From Mimachlamys varia (taxonomy: Eukaryota; Mollusca; Bivalvia; Pectinida; Pectinidae): DNA of 64,000 nt. Below are positions 24,471-35,757 of this stretch, in pieces; the stretch's first letter is position 1; each line of letters starts with the position of its first letter. Where the stretch lies: positions 26,301,001 through 26,365,000 of the forward strand of contig OX392545.1 of the NCBI GenBank assembly GCA_947623455.1. The letters run 5' to 3'. The notes under the pieces were generated by a model. It did not search any database, was not told the DNA's origin, and saw nothing but the letters and a program-made list of their open reading frames with translations. The position numbers and the translations under genes were made by a program.

Positions 24471-26993
24471 CATTAATTCACAGACAGAACATTATAGATA
24501 TTGTCGACAAGCAACCGAAGCCTTGACTTGTTTGTTTGAGTTACTTTTGTCCGCTTCTCATTCGACTTCTTATTGAGCAGACGATGAATAAATCAGAGAA
24601 CCAGCAGAATGGGTGATTGAGGCGAGACAAGTAAAAGTCAGTTTTAGAAACCTTGGCTTTAACATGAACAGGTGTAACGTTACCTTGGCTGACTAACATC
24701 CGTATCACAACTTCTTCCGGGCTACGTGTCAAATTACCTCAACGACTCGTCCTGAATTTGGAAAGAAATATTGATCAACCATTTGTTTTTTAAATGAAGC
24801 TTTTATGACAATATTTTATGGCCTTGGTTGTATAAGAAAGACAATTTTCATCCATTAAATTAGAGACAGACAATTACCATGTATTCAACAAATAAGAGAA
24901 TACCGAAGCGTTAACAAAATCATAATCCAAACTCAAAATCGATTAAACCAGGGGCAAAATATGAAGAAAGGAGAGATTTATATGGAGACCCTTGTAAAAG
25001 TACAAGAGAATAAGACCAGGTGTTACGGAAGAGTAAGCGTTTTCTGCTTCATCGACGACACCCGCCATGTAAATCTTTGTTACATCCAAGTAAACATCAA
25101 GTTCTCAAAATGAGAACCGAGTATCAATAGAATGCGTTAAGGCTTTCTTAAATGATTTAGGTTTAACCTACATGTATCAAAACTTATCATTGGACTTATT
25201 ATCTTCTCAGAGTTGTAGTAATTGCAGTTTAAGCTTTAATACATACTTGTAGCATTTGTTCCTGAAGTCGATATTTTCATTTAGCGTTTCAAAAGGTCCT
25301 CTGCAATGTCGACTATAAGATGTCTTACCCACCCTGACAAGTAACACCAGTGTTGTTGAAGCAGATATTCCAGAAAGGGGGGGGGGGGGGGGGCATTTTT
25401 CGATCTAAAATAAATATTTATTTTTTCGAAATAAGAATACTCATCTTTCAGCTACACGTGTAAATACTTCCCCCTGTTAATCGTTTCGCGATTTAAGTTA
25501 AATTTCGATTGTATTTTTCACGCTTATAATTTGGTCTACACTTGATAGAAAGGGTCACAGTTCTTATATCTTTATGTCTAATTCTATTTATATAATCAGT
25601 GATAATAATGGCAATATAGATAATTATCCCTGGTAAATATCAATGAGATGGACGTTCCATATTTTCGGTTTATTCAGGCTCATTAAACTTATGTTTACAT
25701 ATTGATACGCTATAGATTACATGAAGAAAAACAATGAATTCGCGCTTAAGACACCGTTCGCTTTGAATCGATTTCTTCCCAGTTTCTATTATTATATATT
25801 TCTCGATTTAATATTGAGTGGCGATGCTTTTCTCGTTTGAAAGGTCACGACCGAATTTTTGTCCAGCCTAGATCTAAGACTCCTGGTAAACAATACAATT
25901 CGAGAAACATTTCAACTCAAAAAAAATTTTCAGTCTTCATATCACTAGATTTTCTAATAAAGCTTAGTTTTTTAAGAACATAACATTTCAATGAGTTCAA
26001 ACATCATTATACATGCATTTTAATTAAAATTGAATAGGTATGCAATTATTGAATATCAATTTAACCAGAGGGACACAATTTAAATACCATGTTCTTTATA
26101 TTTCCACACCATGTAGGACTAACACATTTTCATTGTCATTTATGCATTAACGGTTCATTGTACCAGGCACCAATATAGAGTTGTCACCTGACACAATGAA
26201 TGAGAAGAGAACGACGAAAAGTCTAAAAAAAAAAACGTATTTCGATCGCACAAAATCGATCGATCTACAAAAAGGAGACGCTTGAAAACGCTCCAGGGAA
26301 TACGATCTGGGTCTTACCAACCGAACCGGAACTTACTAGGTTTAGTACTAGGCCTATATCATGACACTGCAGCGCAAATGTAATTAGAAGTTAAAGATAC
26401 TATCTTAATCCGAAAAAAATGTTTTTAATGTATATTAGTTGAATTTTTGATCGTTTGACATAATTTAAATTAATTAAAGATAGTTGGTTTGAGCACACAA
26501 TACATGCTCGAACACGAGAACGGTTTCATGATTACGGACCAAGGCGTTCCGGAAGGACAGGCGTCTAACTCTTCATAGAGAGAAATCGCTTAAATATTTT
26601 CTCTTGCATTATGTTCTTGGATATCATATCCATTATGACATGTGAGACTCATTTCATGGCAGTAGGAATGTTGCTAACTAGGAAGGAAAGTAACCACGAT
26701 CGGAAGATTCGAAATAACAATTTCCGTAAGGATACATATATCAGGATCGAAAGTCATTTTGTAACTTTCATAGTGTTATGAAAGGTCAGCCGTTACATCC
26801 ATTTTGGGTGAAGTCCGCTTCATGCTAAATATGGATGTTACCGCTGAAATTTCATAGAACTATGAAAGATAGAAAATGGCCTTCAATCCATATTCTTACA
26901 TTTAACTTTATAACAATAGCTAAGTTTCTGGCAGTGGTGCGGGAATCCTTAATGTTGCAGTGTTTCACAGTGGTACGGGGATCCTAAAAGTTA

Positions 26994-27455
26994 TAGAGGT
27001 TACACAACGAGTGGTTGTTGAATATGGAATTTATTTCACTCGAGTTAATTATTTTTTAAAAGTTACAAAAGACACGAGCTTTAGCAAGTGTCTTTTGTAA
27101 CTTTAAAAAAATAATTAACTAGAGTGAAATAAATTCAATATCCAATAACCACGAGTCGTGTGACCTGTTTCTACTACAATATTAAATCGGCAGTGTCAGT
27201 GTTGATTTTTGGAGTGAACCGCGGACTATTTGCGCGAAAATGCATCATCTCGCATATATTTCCGCCAAGTTGTGACGTCGTCAACAATCGATGACGACGT
27301 CAACAATCGTGATTTCCGATCAAAGTTCATCTTCTCAACCAATCAAAAGTCCGGAAGGTCATATTCCACTAGTGGTATATAACATATATTTATCCAACAG
27401 TAAGCACGTTTATACAATGGTCTGAGAGTGGAATATCACAGGGTATTGCGGTAGT
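26994..27455. mobile_element. Foldback element inserted in the 36-bp array
   Basis: 462 bp unrelated to the array interrupt it. AAAGTTA is present on both sides (26987-26993 and 27456-27462), a possible 7-bp target duplication, although the array itself contains this motif. The left part is a hairpin: arm 27003-27075 mirrors 27088-27162 (about 88% by eye) around GAGCTTTAGCAA. The remaining 290 bp are unpaired and include GACGTCGTCAACAATCG in two near copies. Confidence 0.7.
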
Positions 27456-29364
27456 AAAGTTACAGAGTTTGGCAGTGGTACGGGGATCCTTAAAGTTACA
27501 GTGTTTGACAGTGGTACGGGGATCCTTAAAGTTACAGTGTTTGACAGTGGTACGGGGAACCTTAAAGTAACAGTGTTTGACAGTGGTACGAAAATCCTTA
27601 CAGTAACAGTGTTTGACAGTGGTACGGGGATCCTTAAAGTTACAGTGTTTATCAGTGGTACGGGGATCCTTAAAGTTACAGTGTTTGACAGTGGTACGGG
27701 GATCCTTAAAGTTACAGTGTTTGACAGTGGTACGGGGAACCTTAAAGTAACAGTGTTTGACAGTGGTACGAAAATCCTTACAGTAACAGTGTTTGACAGT
27801 GGTACGGGGATCCTTAAAGTTACAGTGTTTGTCAGTGGTACCGGGATCCTTAAAGTTACAGTATTTGGCAGTGGTACGGGGATCCTTAAAGTTACAGTGT
27901 TTGACAGTGGTACGGGGATCCTTAAAGTTACAGTGTTTGACAGTGGTACGGGGAACCTTAAAGTTACAGTGTTTGACAGTGGTACGGGGATCCTTAAAGT
28001 TACAGTGTTTGACAGTGGTACGGGGAACCTTAAAGTAACAGTGTTTGACAGTGGTACGGAAATCCTTACAGTAACAGTGTTTGACAGTGGTACGGGGTAT
28101 TTAAAGTTACAGTGTTTGACAGTGGTACGGGGATCCTTAATATTACAGTGTTTGACAGTGGTACGGGGATCCTTAAAGTAACAGTGTTTGACAGTGGTAC
28201 GGGGATCCTTAAAGTAACAGTGTTTGACAGTGGTACATGTACGGGGATCCTTAAAGTTACAGTGTTTGACAGTGGTACGGGGATACTTAAAGTTACAGTG
28301 TTTGACAGTGGTACGGGGATCCTTAAAGTTACAGTGTTTGACAGTGGTACGGGGAACCTTAAAGTTACAGTGTTTGACAGTGGTACGGGGATCCTTTAAG
28401 TTACAGTGTTTGGCAGTGGTACGGGGATCCTTAAAGTTACAGTGTTTGACAGTGGTACGGGGATACTTAAAGTTATAGTGTTTGACAGTGGTACGGGGAT
28501 CCTTAAAGTTACAGAGTTTGACAGTGGTACGGGGATCCTTAAAGTTACAGTGTTTGACAGTGGTACGGAGATCCTTAAAGTTACAGTGTTTGACAGTGGT
28601 ACGGGGATCCTTAAAGTTACAGTGTTTGACAGTGGTACGGGGAACCTTAAAGTTACAATGTTTGACAGTGGTACGGGGATCCTTAAAGTTACAGTGTTTG
28701 ACAGTGGTACGGGGAACCTTAAAGTTATAGTGTTTGACAGTGGTACGGGGATCCTTAAAGTTACAGTGTTTGACAGTGGTACGGGGAACCTTAAAGTTAC
28801 AGTGTTTGACAGTGGTACGGGGATCCTTAAAGTTACAGAGTTTGACAGTGGTACGGGGATCCTTAAAGTTACAGTGTTTGACAGTGGTACGGGGATCCTT
28901 AAAGTAACAGTGTTTGACAGTGGTACGGGGATCCTTAAAGTTACAGTGTTTGACAGTGGTACGGGGATCCTTAAAGTTACAGTGTTTGACAGTGGTACGG
29001 GGATCCTTAAAGTTACAGTGTTTGACAGTGGTACGGGGATCCTTAAAGTTACAGTGTTTGACAGTGGTACGGGGATCCTTAAAGTTACAGTGTTTGACAG
29101 TGGTACGGGGATCCTTAAAGTTACAATGTTTGACAGTGGTACGGGGATCCTTAAAGTTATAGTGTTTGACAGTGGTACGGGGATCCTTAAAGTTACAGTG
29201 TTTGACAGTGGTACGGGGAACCTTAAAGTTACAGTGTTTGACAGTGGTACGGGGATCCTTTAAGTTACAGTGTTTGGCAGTGGTACGGGCATCCTTAAAG
29301 TTACAGTATTTGACAGTGGTACGGGGATCCTTTAAGTTACAGTGTTTGACAGTGGTACATGTAC

Positions 29365-31920
29365 GGGGATCCTTAAAGTTACAGTGTTTGACAGTGGTAC
29401 GGGGATTCTTAAAGTTACGGTGTTTGGCAGTGGTACGGGGATTCTTAAAGTTACAGTGTTTGACAGTGGTACCGGGAACCTTAAAGTTACAATGTTTGAC
29501 AGTGGTACGGAGATCCTTAAAGTTACAGTATTTGACAGTGGTACGGGGATCCTTAAAGTTACAGTGTTTGGCAGTGGTACGGGGATTCTTAAAGTTACAG
29601 TGTTTGACAGTGGTACGGGGATCCTTAAAATTAAAGTGTTTGACAGTGGTACGGGGATCCTTAAAGTTACAGTATTTGACAGTGGTACATGTACGGGGAT
29701 CCTTAAAGTTACAGTGTTTGACAGTGGTACATGTACGGGGATCCTTAAAGTTACGGTGTTTGACAGTGGTACGGGGATCCTTAAAGTTACATTGTTTGAC
29801 AGTGGTACGGGGATCCTTAAAGTTACAGTGTTTGACAGTGGTACGGAGATCCTTAAAGTAACAGTGTTTGACAGTTGTACGAAAATCCTTACAGTAACAG
29901 TGTTTGACAGTTGTACCGGGATCCTTAAAGTTACAGTGTTTGACAGTGGTACGGAGATCCTTACAGTAACAGTGTTTGACAGTGGTACGAAAATCCTTAC
30001 AGTAACAGTGTTTGACAGTGGTTCGAAAATCCTTACAGTAACAGAGTTTGGCAGTGGTACGGAGATCCTTAAAGTTACAGTGTTTGACAGTGGTACGAAA
30101 ATCCTTACAGTAACAGTGTTTGACAGTGGTACGAAAATCCTTACAGTAACAGAGTTTGGCAGTGGTACGGGGATCCTTAAAGTTACAGTGTTTGACAGTG
30201 GTACGGGGATCCTTAAAGTTACAGTGTTTGACAGTGGTACGGAGATCCTTAAAGTAACAGTGTTTGACAGTTGTACGAAAATCCTTACAGTAACAGTGTT
30301 TGACAGTTGTACCGGGATCCTTAAAGTTACAGTATTTGACAGTGGTACGGAGATCCTTAAAGTTACAGTGTTTGACAGTGGTACAAGGTCCTTAAAGTTA
30401 CAGTTTTGACAGTGGTACAAGGTCCTTAAAGTTACAGTTTTGACAGTGGTACGGAGATCCTTAAAGTTACAGTGTTTGACAGTGGTACGGAGATCCTTAA
30501 AGTAACAGTGTTTGACAGTGGTACATGTACCGGGATCCTTAAAGTTACAGTGTTTGACAGTGGTACGGGGATCCTTAAAGTTACAGTGTTTGACAGTGGT
30601 ACGGGGATACTTAAAGTTACAGTGTTTGACAGTGGTACGGGGATCCTTAAAATTAAAGTGTTTGACAGTGGTACGGGGATCCTTAAAGTTACAGTGTTTG
30701 ACAGTGGTACGGGGATTCTTAAAGTTACGGTGTTTGGCAGTGGTACGGGGATTCTTAAAGTTACAGTGTTTGACAGTGGTACCGGGAACCTTAAAGTTAC
30801 AATGTTTGACAGTGGTACGGAGATCCTTAAAGTTACAGTATTTGACAGTGGTACGGGGATCCTTAAAGTTACAGTGTTTGGCAGTGGTACGGGGATTCTT
30901 AAAGTTACAGTGTTTGACAGTGGTACAGGGATCCTTAAAATTAAAGTGTTTGACAGTGGTACGGGGATCCTTAAAGTTACAGTATTTGACAGTGGTACAT
31001 GTACGGGGATCCTTAAAGTTACAGTGTTTGACAGTGGTACATGTACGGGGATCCTTAAAGTTACGGTGTTTGACAGTGGTACGGGGATCCTTAAAGTTAC
31101 ATTGTTTGACAGTGGTACGGGGATCCTTAAAGTTACAGTGTTTGACAGTGGTACGGAGATCCTTAAAGTAACAGTGTTTGACAGTTGTACGAAAATCCTT
31201 ACAGTAACAGTGTTTGACAGTTGTACCGGGATCCTTAAAGTTACAGTGTTTGACAGTGGTACGGAGATCCTTACAGTAACAGTGTTTGACAGTGGTACGA
31301 AAATCCTTACAGTAACAGTGTTTGACAGTGGTTCGAAAATCCTTACAGTAACAGAGTTTGGCAGTGGTACGGAGATCCTTAAAGTTACAGTGTTTGACAG
31401 TGGTACGAAAATCCTTACAGTAACAGTGTTTGACAGTGGTACGAAAATCCTTACAGTAACAGAGTTTGGCAGTGGTACGGGGATCCTTAAAGTTACAGTG
31501 TTTGACAGTGGTACGGGGATCCTTAAAGTTACAGTGTTTGACAGTGGTACGGAGATCCTTAAAGTAACAGTGTTTGACAGTTGTACGAAAATCCTTACAG
31601 TAACAGTGTTTGACAGTTGTACCGGGATCCTTAAAGTTACAGTATTTGACAGTGGTACGGAGATCCTTAAAGTTACAGTGTTTGACAGTGGTACAAGGTC
31701 CTTAAAGTTACAGTTTTGACAGTGGTACAAGGTCCTTAAAGTTACAGTTTTGACAGTGGTACGGAGATCCTTAAAGTTACAGTGTTTGACAGTGGTACGG
31801 AGATCCTTAAAGTAACAGTGTTTGACAGTGGTACATGTACCGGGATCCTTAAAGTTACAGTGTTTGACAGTGGTACGGGGATCCTTAAAGTTACAGTGTT
31901 TGACAGTGGTACGGAGATAC
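29365..31920. repeat. 1310-bp higher-order duplication within the 36-bp array
   Basis: The ordered series of unit variants from about 29365 to 30610 recurs from about 30675 to 31920 at an offset of exactly 1310 bp. Landmarks: the GGGGATTCTTAAAGTTACGG unit at 29401 and 30711, paired GTACATGTACGG units, and the two short ACAAGGTCC units at about 30385 and 31695. The copies differ by only a few substitutions. Confidence 0.88.
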
Positions 31921-34900
31921 TTAAAGTTACAGTGTTTGACAGTGGTACGGGGATCCTTAAAGTTACAGTGTTTGACAGTGGTACGGAGATCCTTAAAGTA
32001 ACAGTGTTTGACAGTGGTACGGGGATACTTAAAGTTGCAGTGTCTGACAGTGGTACGGAGATCCTTAAGGTGACAGTGTTTGATAGTGGTACCGGGAACC
32101 TTAAAGTAACAGTGTTTGGCAGTGGTACATGTACGGGGATCCTTAAAGTTACAGTGTTTGACAGTGGTACATGTACGGGGATCCTTAAACTTACAGTGTT
32201 TGACAGTGGTACGGGGATCCTTAAAGTTATAGTGTTTGACAGTGGTACGGAGATCCTTACAGTAACAGTGTTTGACAGTTGAACGAAAATCCTTACAGTA
32301 ACAGTGTTTGACAGTGGTACGGGGATCCTTAAAGTTATAGTGTTTGACAGTGGTACGAAAATCCTTACAGTAACAGTGTTTGACAGTGGTACGGAGATCC
32401 TTAAAGTTACAGTATTTGACAGTGGTACGGGGATCCTTACAGTAACAGTGTTTGACAGTTGTACGAAAATCCTTACAGTAACAGTGTTTGACAGTGGTAC
32501 GGGGATCCTTAAAGTTACAGTGTTTGACAGTGGTACGAAAATCCTTACAGTAACAGTGTTTGACAGTGGTACGGGGATCCTTAAAGTTACAGTGTTTGAC
32601 AGTGGTACGGAGATCCTTAAAGTAACAGTGTTTGACAGTTGTACGAAAATCCTTACAGTAACAGTGTTTGACAGTTGTACCGGGATCCTTAAAGTTACAG
32701 TATTTGACAGTGGTACGGAGATCCTTAAGGTGACAGTGTTTGATAGTGGTACCGGGAACCTTAAAGTAACAGTGTTTGACAGTGGTACGGGGATCCTTAA
32801 AGTTACAGTGTTTGACAGTGGTACGGAGATCCTTAAAGTAACAGTGTTTGACAGTGGTACGGGGATACTTAAAGTTGCAGTGTCTGACAGTGGTACGGAG
32901 ATCCTTAAGGTGACAGTGTTTGATAGTGGTACCGGGAACCTTAAAGTTACAATGTTTGACAGTGGTACGGGGATCCTTAAAGTTATAGTGTTTGACAGTG
33001 GTACGGGGTTCCTTCAAGTTACAGTGTTTGACAGTGGTACGGGGATCCTTAAAGTTACAGTGTTTGACAGTGGTACGGGGATCCTTAAAGTTACAGTGTT
33101 TGACAGTGGTACGGGGATCCTTAAAGTTACAATGTTTGACAGTGGTACGGGGATCCTTAAAGTTATAGTGTTTGACAGTGGTACGGGGATCCTTAAAGTT
33201 ACAGTGTTTGACAGTGGTACGGGGATCCTTAAAGTTACAGTGTTTGACAGTGGTACGGGGATCCTTAAAGTTACAATGTTTGACAGTGGTACGGGGATCC
33301 TTAAAGTTATAGTGTTTGACAGTGGTACGGGGATCCTTAAAGTTACAGTGTTTGACAGTGGTACATGTACGGGGATCCTTAAAGTTACAGTGTTTGACAG
33401 TGGTACGGGGATCCTTAAAGTTACAGTGTTTGACAGTGGTACGGGGATCCTTAAAGTTATAGTGTTTGACAGTGGTACGGAGATCCTTACAGTAACAGTG
33501 TTTGACAGTTGTACGAAAATCCTTACAGTAACAGTGTTTGACAGTTGTACCGGGATCCTTAAAGTTACAGTGTTTGACAGTGGTACGGAGATCCTTACAG
33601 TAACAGTGTTTGACAGTGGTACATGTACGGGGATCCTTAAAGTAACAGTGTTTGACAGTGGTACGGGGATCCTTAAAGTTACAGTGTTTGACAGTGGTAC
33701 GAAAATCCTTACAGTAACAGTGTTTGACAGTGGTACCGGGATCCTTAAAGTTACAGTATTTGACAGTGGTACGAAGATCGTTAAAGCTAACGTTTCACCG
33801 TGGTACGTACACGATCCTTAAAATTCCGGTTTGACAGTGATACGTAGATCCTTAAAATTTGAGTGTATGGCAGTGAAACGACATCCTTAAAATTTCCGTG
33901 TATGGCAGTGGTACGGTGACCCTTAAAGTTACAATGTATGGAAGTGATAGATTGATCATTAAGTTATTCACATAATCATCTCTATTGACTAAAGCAAGTC
34001 CCCATTAAATTATACCTATTGTACTTGTACTGTAGTTTCGTACTGTGTCCTGTTTACGTAAAAATGCATACACAAAGACTTGCTGAAGTCTCCCTTGGCC
34101 TTATAATCAAATTAACATATACAAAAGGTCATGTTTTATATCATCAACAATACATCAAGTAAAGATAGCATTTTCTTTCATACTATAACATAAACCCGTA
34201 TTGCCACTTTTATTTCTAAAACATACAAAAGCATTCCTATTTTTTTATACAACTGTTAAGATAATTGAATAAACTTTTCAGACAGTTTTTAAGGAACATG
34301 TTACTTCATTGCGTATTACATTACGGAGATTACATTACGGACACTACCCTTCAAAGACATTAAAACCTTAGTGCTAGCAATCTGTTAAAAACTTATTCCG
34401 GAGTACCTTTCTGAACTAAGGGTAGAATAATTGATAAGCTGTGAGCAATCAGTACACTTGAACAGCCATAAAGGTTATTCATGCTATCAATAATAAAACT
34501 TCTCTGTTAAAAATAAAAATCAGACCATAACAAAGCATATACAAAAACATAATACAAACTAAAAATCGATAAAATTAGAGGCAACATATGAAAATAGAAA
34601 AGATGAGCATAGGGACCCTTGTAAAAAAAACAAATGTTTCAGTACAGTAGGCGTCTTCTGCTTCATCGACGACACCCGCCATGTAAATTTAACTCCAGGT
34701 CAGATCCAAGTAAATGTCATCGCCTCAAAGTAAGAACTGAGGCATAATTCTCAACAAGCAGGTATACTATTGTCATGAGCACATTCAAAACGTCCATCTT
34801 CATATCATACGAGGATGTAGAATATTTATCAACGAGACCAAGATGGCGACCATAAAGCTTGCCCATCGTCTTCATCAACCTGCATCTATCGAATCCCTGC

Positions 34901-35040
34901 GTCGTAAGTTTGTTCGTCAGTAGCTGACATCTATCACGAAAATCTCGATATTCAGAGCAAGCCCTAGATTAACGAATCAACTGCGACATGAAATACGATA
35001 GGATTGAGAAGCAGGGATGTTACTATCTTGACAATAGGAG

Positions 35041-35412
35041 AAATTTTACCCCGAAGGTTGAGATCTCCTGTCTCACTACCAATAACACCAATGTTAAACC
35101 TCATGTATATCTAATATTGACGTTACATCAATACCAGACAATGTTGATGTGATGTGATTGCGAAATCGACATGACGTCATTGTATTGTTGCCGAGACGTC
35201 ATCGTATTGTTGCTCCGACGTTATTAAATTGTTGAGAACGTGCAAAAAGCACGAGTAGCTTGTCTCAACCTAGGGTGAGGTAAGAAAATCTCACACCGGT
35301 AAAAGTGTGGATATCCCTGCCCAGGGTAAGAGAATAGTGTGCTACCACCGCGGATCGAACCCTCGATCTCCAGGTTCCTAATCGGACGCTCTACCCCTGA
35401 GCTAAAGGGTTA
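35041..35412 (-). mobile_element. tRNA-headed SINE-like segment of B3
   Basis: The best-preserved head of the three: TTTAGCTCAGGGGTAGAGCG (box A) and GAGGGTTCGATCC (box B) on the minus strand, 35412 to 35341. One TGACGTCA is intact (35172); the second has become AGACGTCA. Confidence 0.78.
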
Positions 35413-35757
35413 TTTCATCTAGCTTGAACATCTGTCATATGATAATAGTTTAAGGTCATGGTTTTGTAGGAAAGACACTTTTTTGGAATTATTTATAAGA
35501 TCCTTTTTTTCAGTAATGACATGAATTAATATGCAACCAGGTTGTAATCAGTATGGTTTTCATTAGAATAACTTTCTTTGTGGAAAATCAATCTCAATGT
35601 TTAATAAAGGCAACTGTTTGGGTCAGTAATCTGTTAGACTGATTTATATTGAGTATCATAGATATACGTACATGTATACGAATCCATAGAATGACTTTCA
35701 TTAGTCTTAGAACATGTATTGATTTTATAGGAATGCGATTTCATTGGATTCGCACTT

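Larger units (their letters stand above)
21997..24878. mobile_element. Element B, copy 2
   Basis: Follows B1 directly (the B1 end ACAATTACC, then ACGAAT and TTACCCCGAGGGTTGAGA). Same order of parts: SINE-like segment 21997-22390 (minus strand; TGACGTCA at 22145 and 22167), left flank, 56-bp array 22672-24470, right flank ending ACAGACAATTACC at 24878, where element A2 begins without spacer. Confidence 0.7.
26921..33920. repeat. 36-bp minisatellite array in A2 (about 180 units)
   Basis: The unit contains TTACAGTGTTTGACAGTGGT, then ACGGGGATCC and TTAAAG. Common variants are GTAACA for GTTACA, GGGAACC or GAAAATCC for GGGATCC, and a +6 form with GTACATGTACGG. 34-bp units containing ACAAGGTCC occur near 30385 and 31695. 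The array decays at the right edge (33770-33920). Because 36 is divisible by three, several frames stay open for hundreds of codons on both strands; this is discussed under findings and not annotated as coding. Confidence 0.95.
24879..35040. mobile_element. Element A, copy 2 (expanded internal array)
   Basis: Left part 24879-26920 and right part 33930-35040 are collinear with A1 (13268-15080 and 15310-16395) and highly similar, while the 36-bp array between them spans about 7 kb. A foldback element sits near the left end of the array. A2 abuts B2 on the left and B3 on the right. Confidence 0.7.

Noticed and set aside
30432..33017. 861-codon open frame on the minus strand
   Set aside because: Lies wholly in the 36-bp array, overlaps + frames of similar quality, changes frame with the 34-bp units, and has no unique domain.
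35341..35412. tRNA gene on the minus strand
   Set aside because: Box A and B are good, but the acceptor stem does not pair and the sequence recurs as the head of a longer repeat in B1 and B2.
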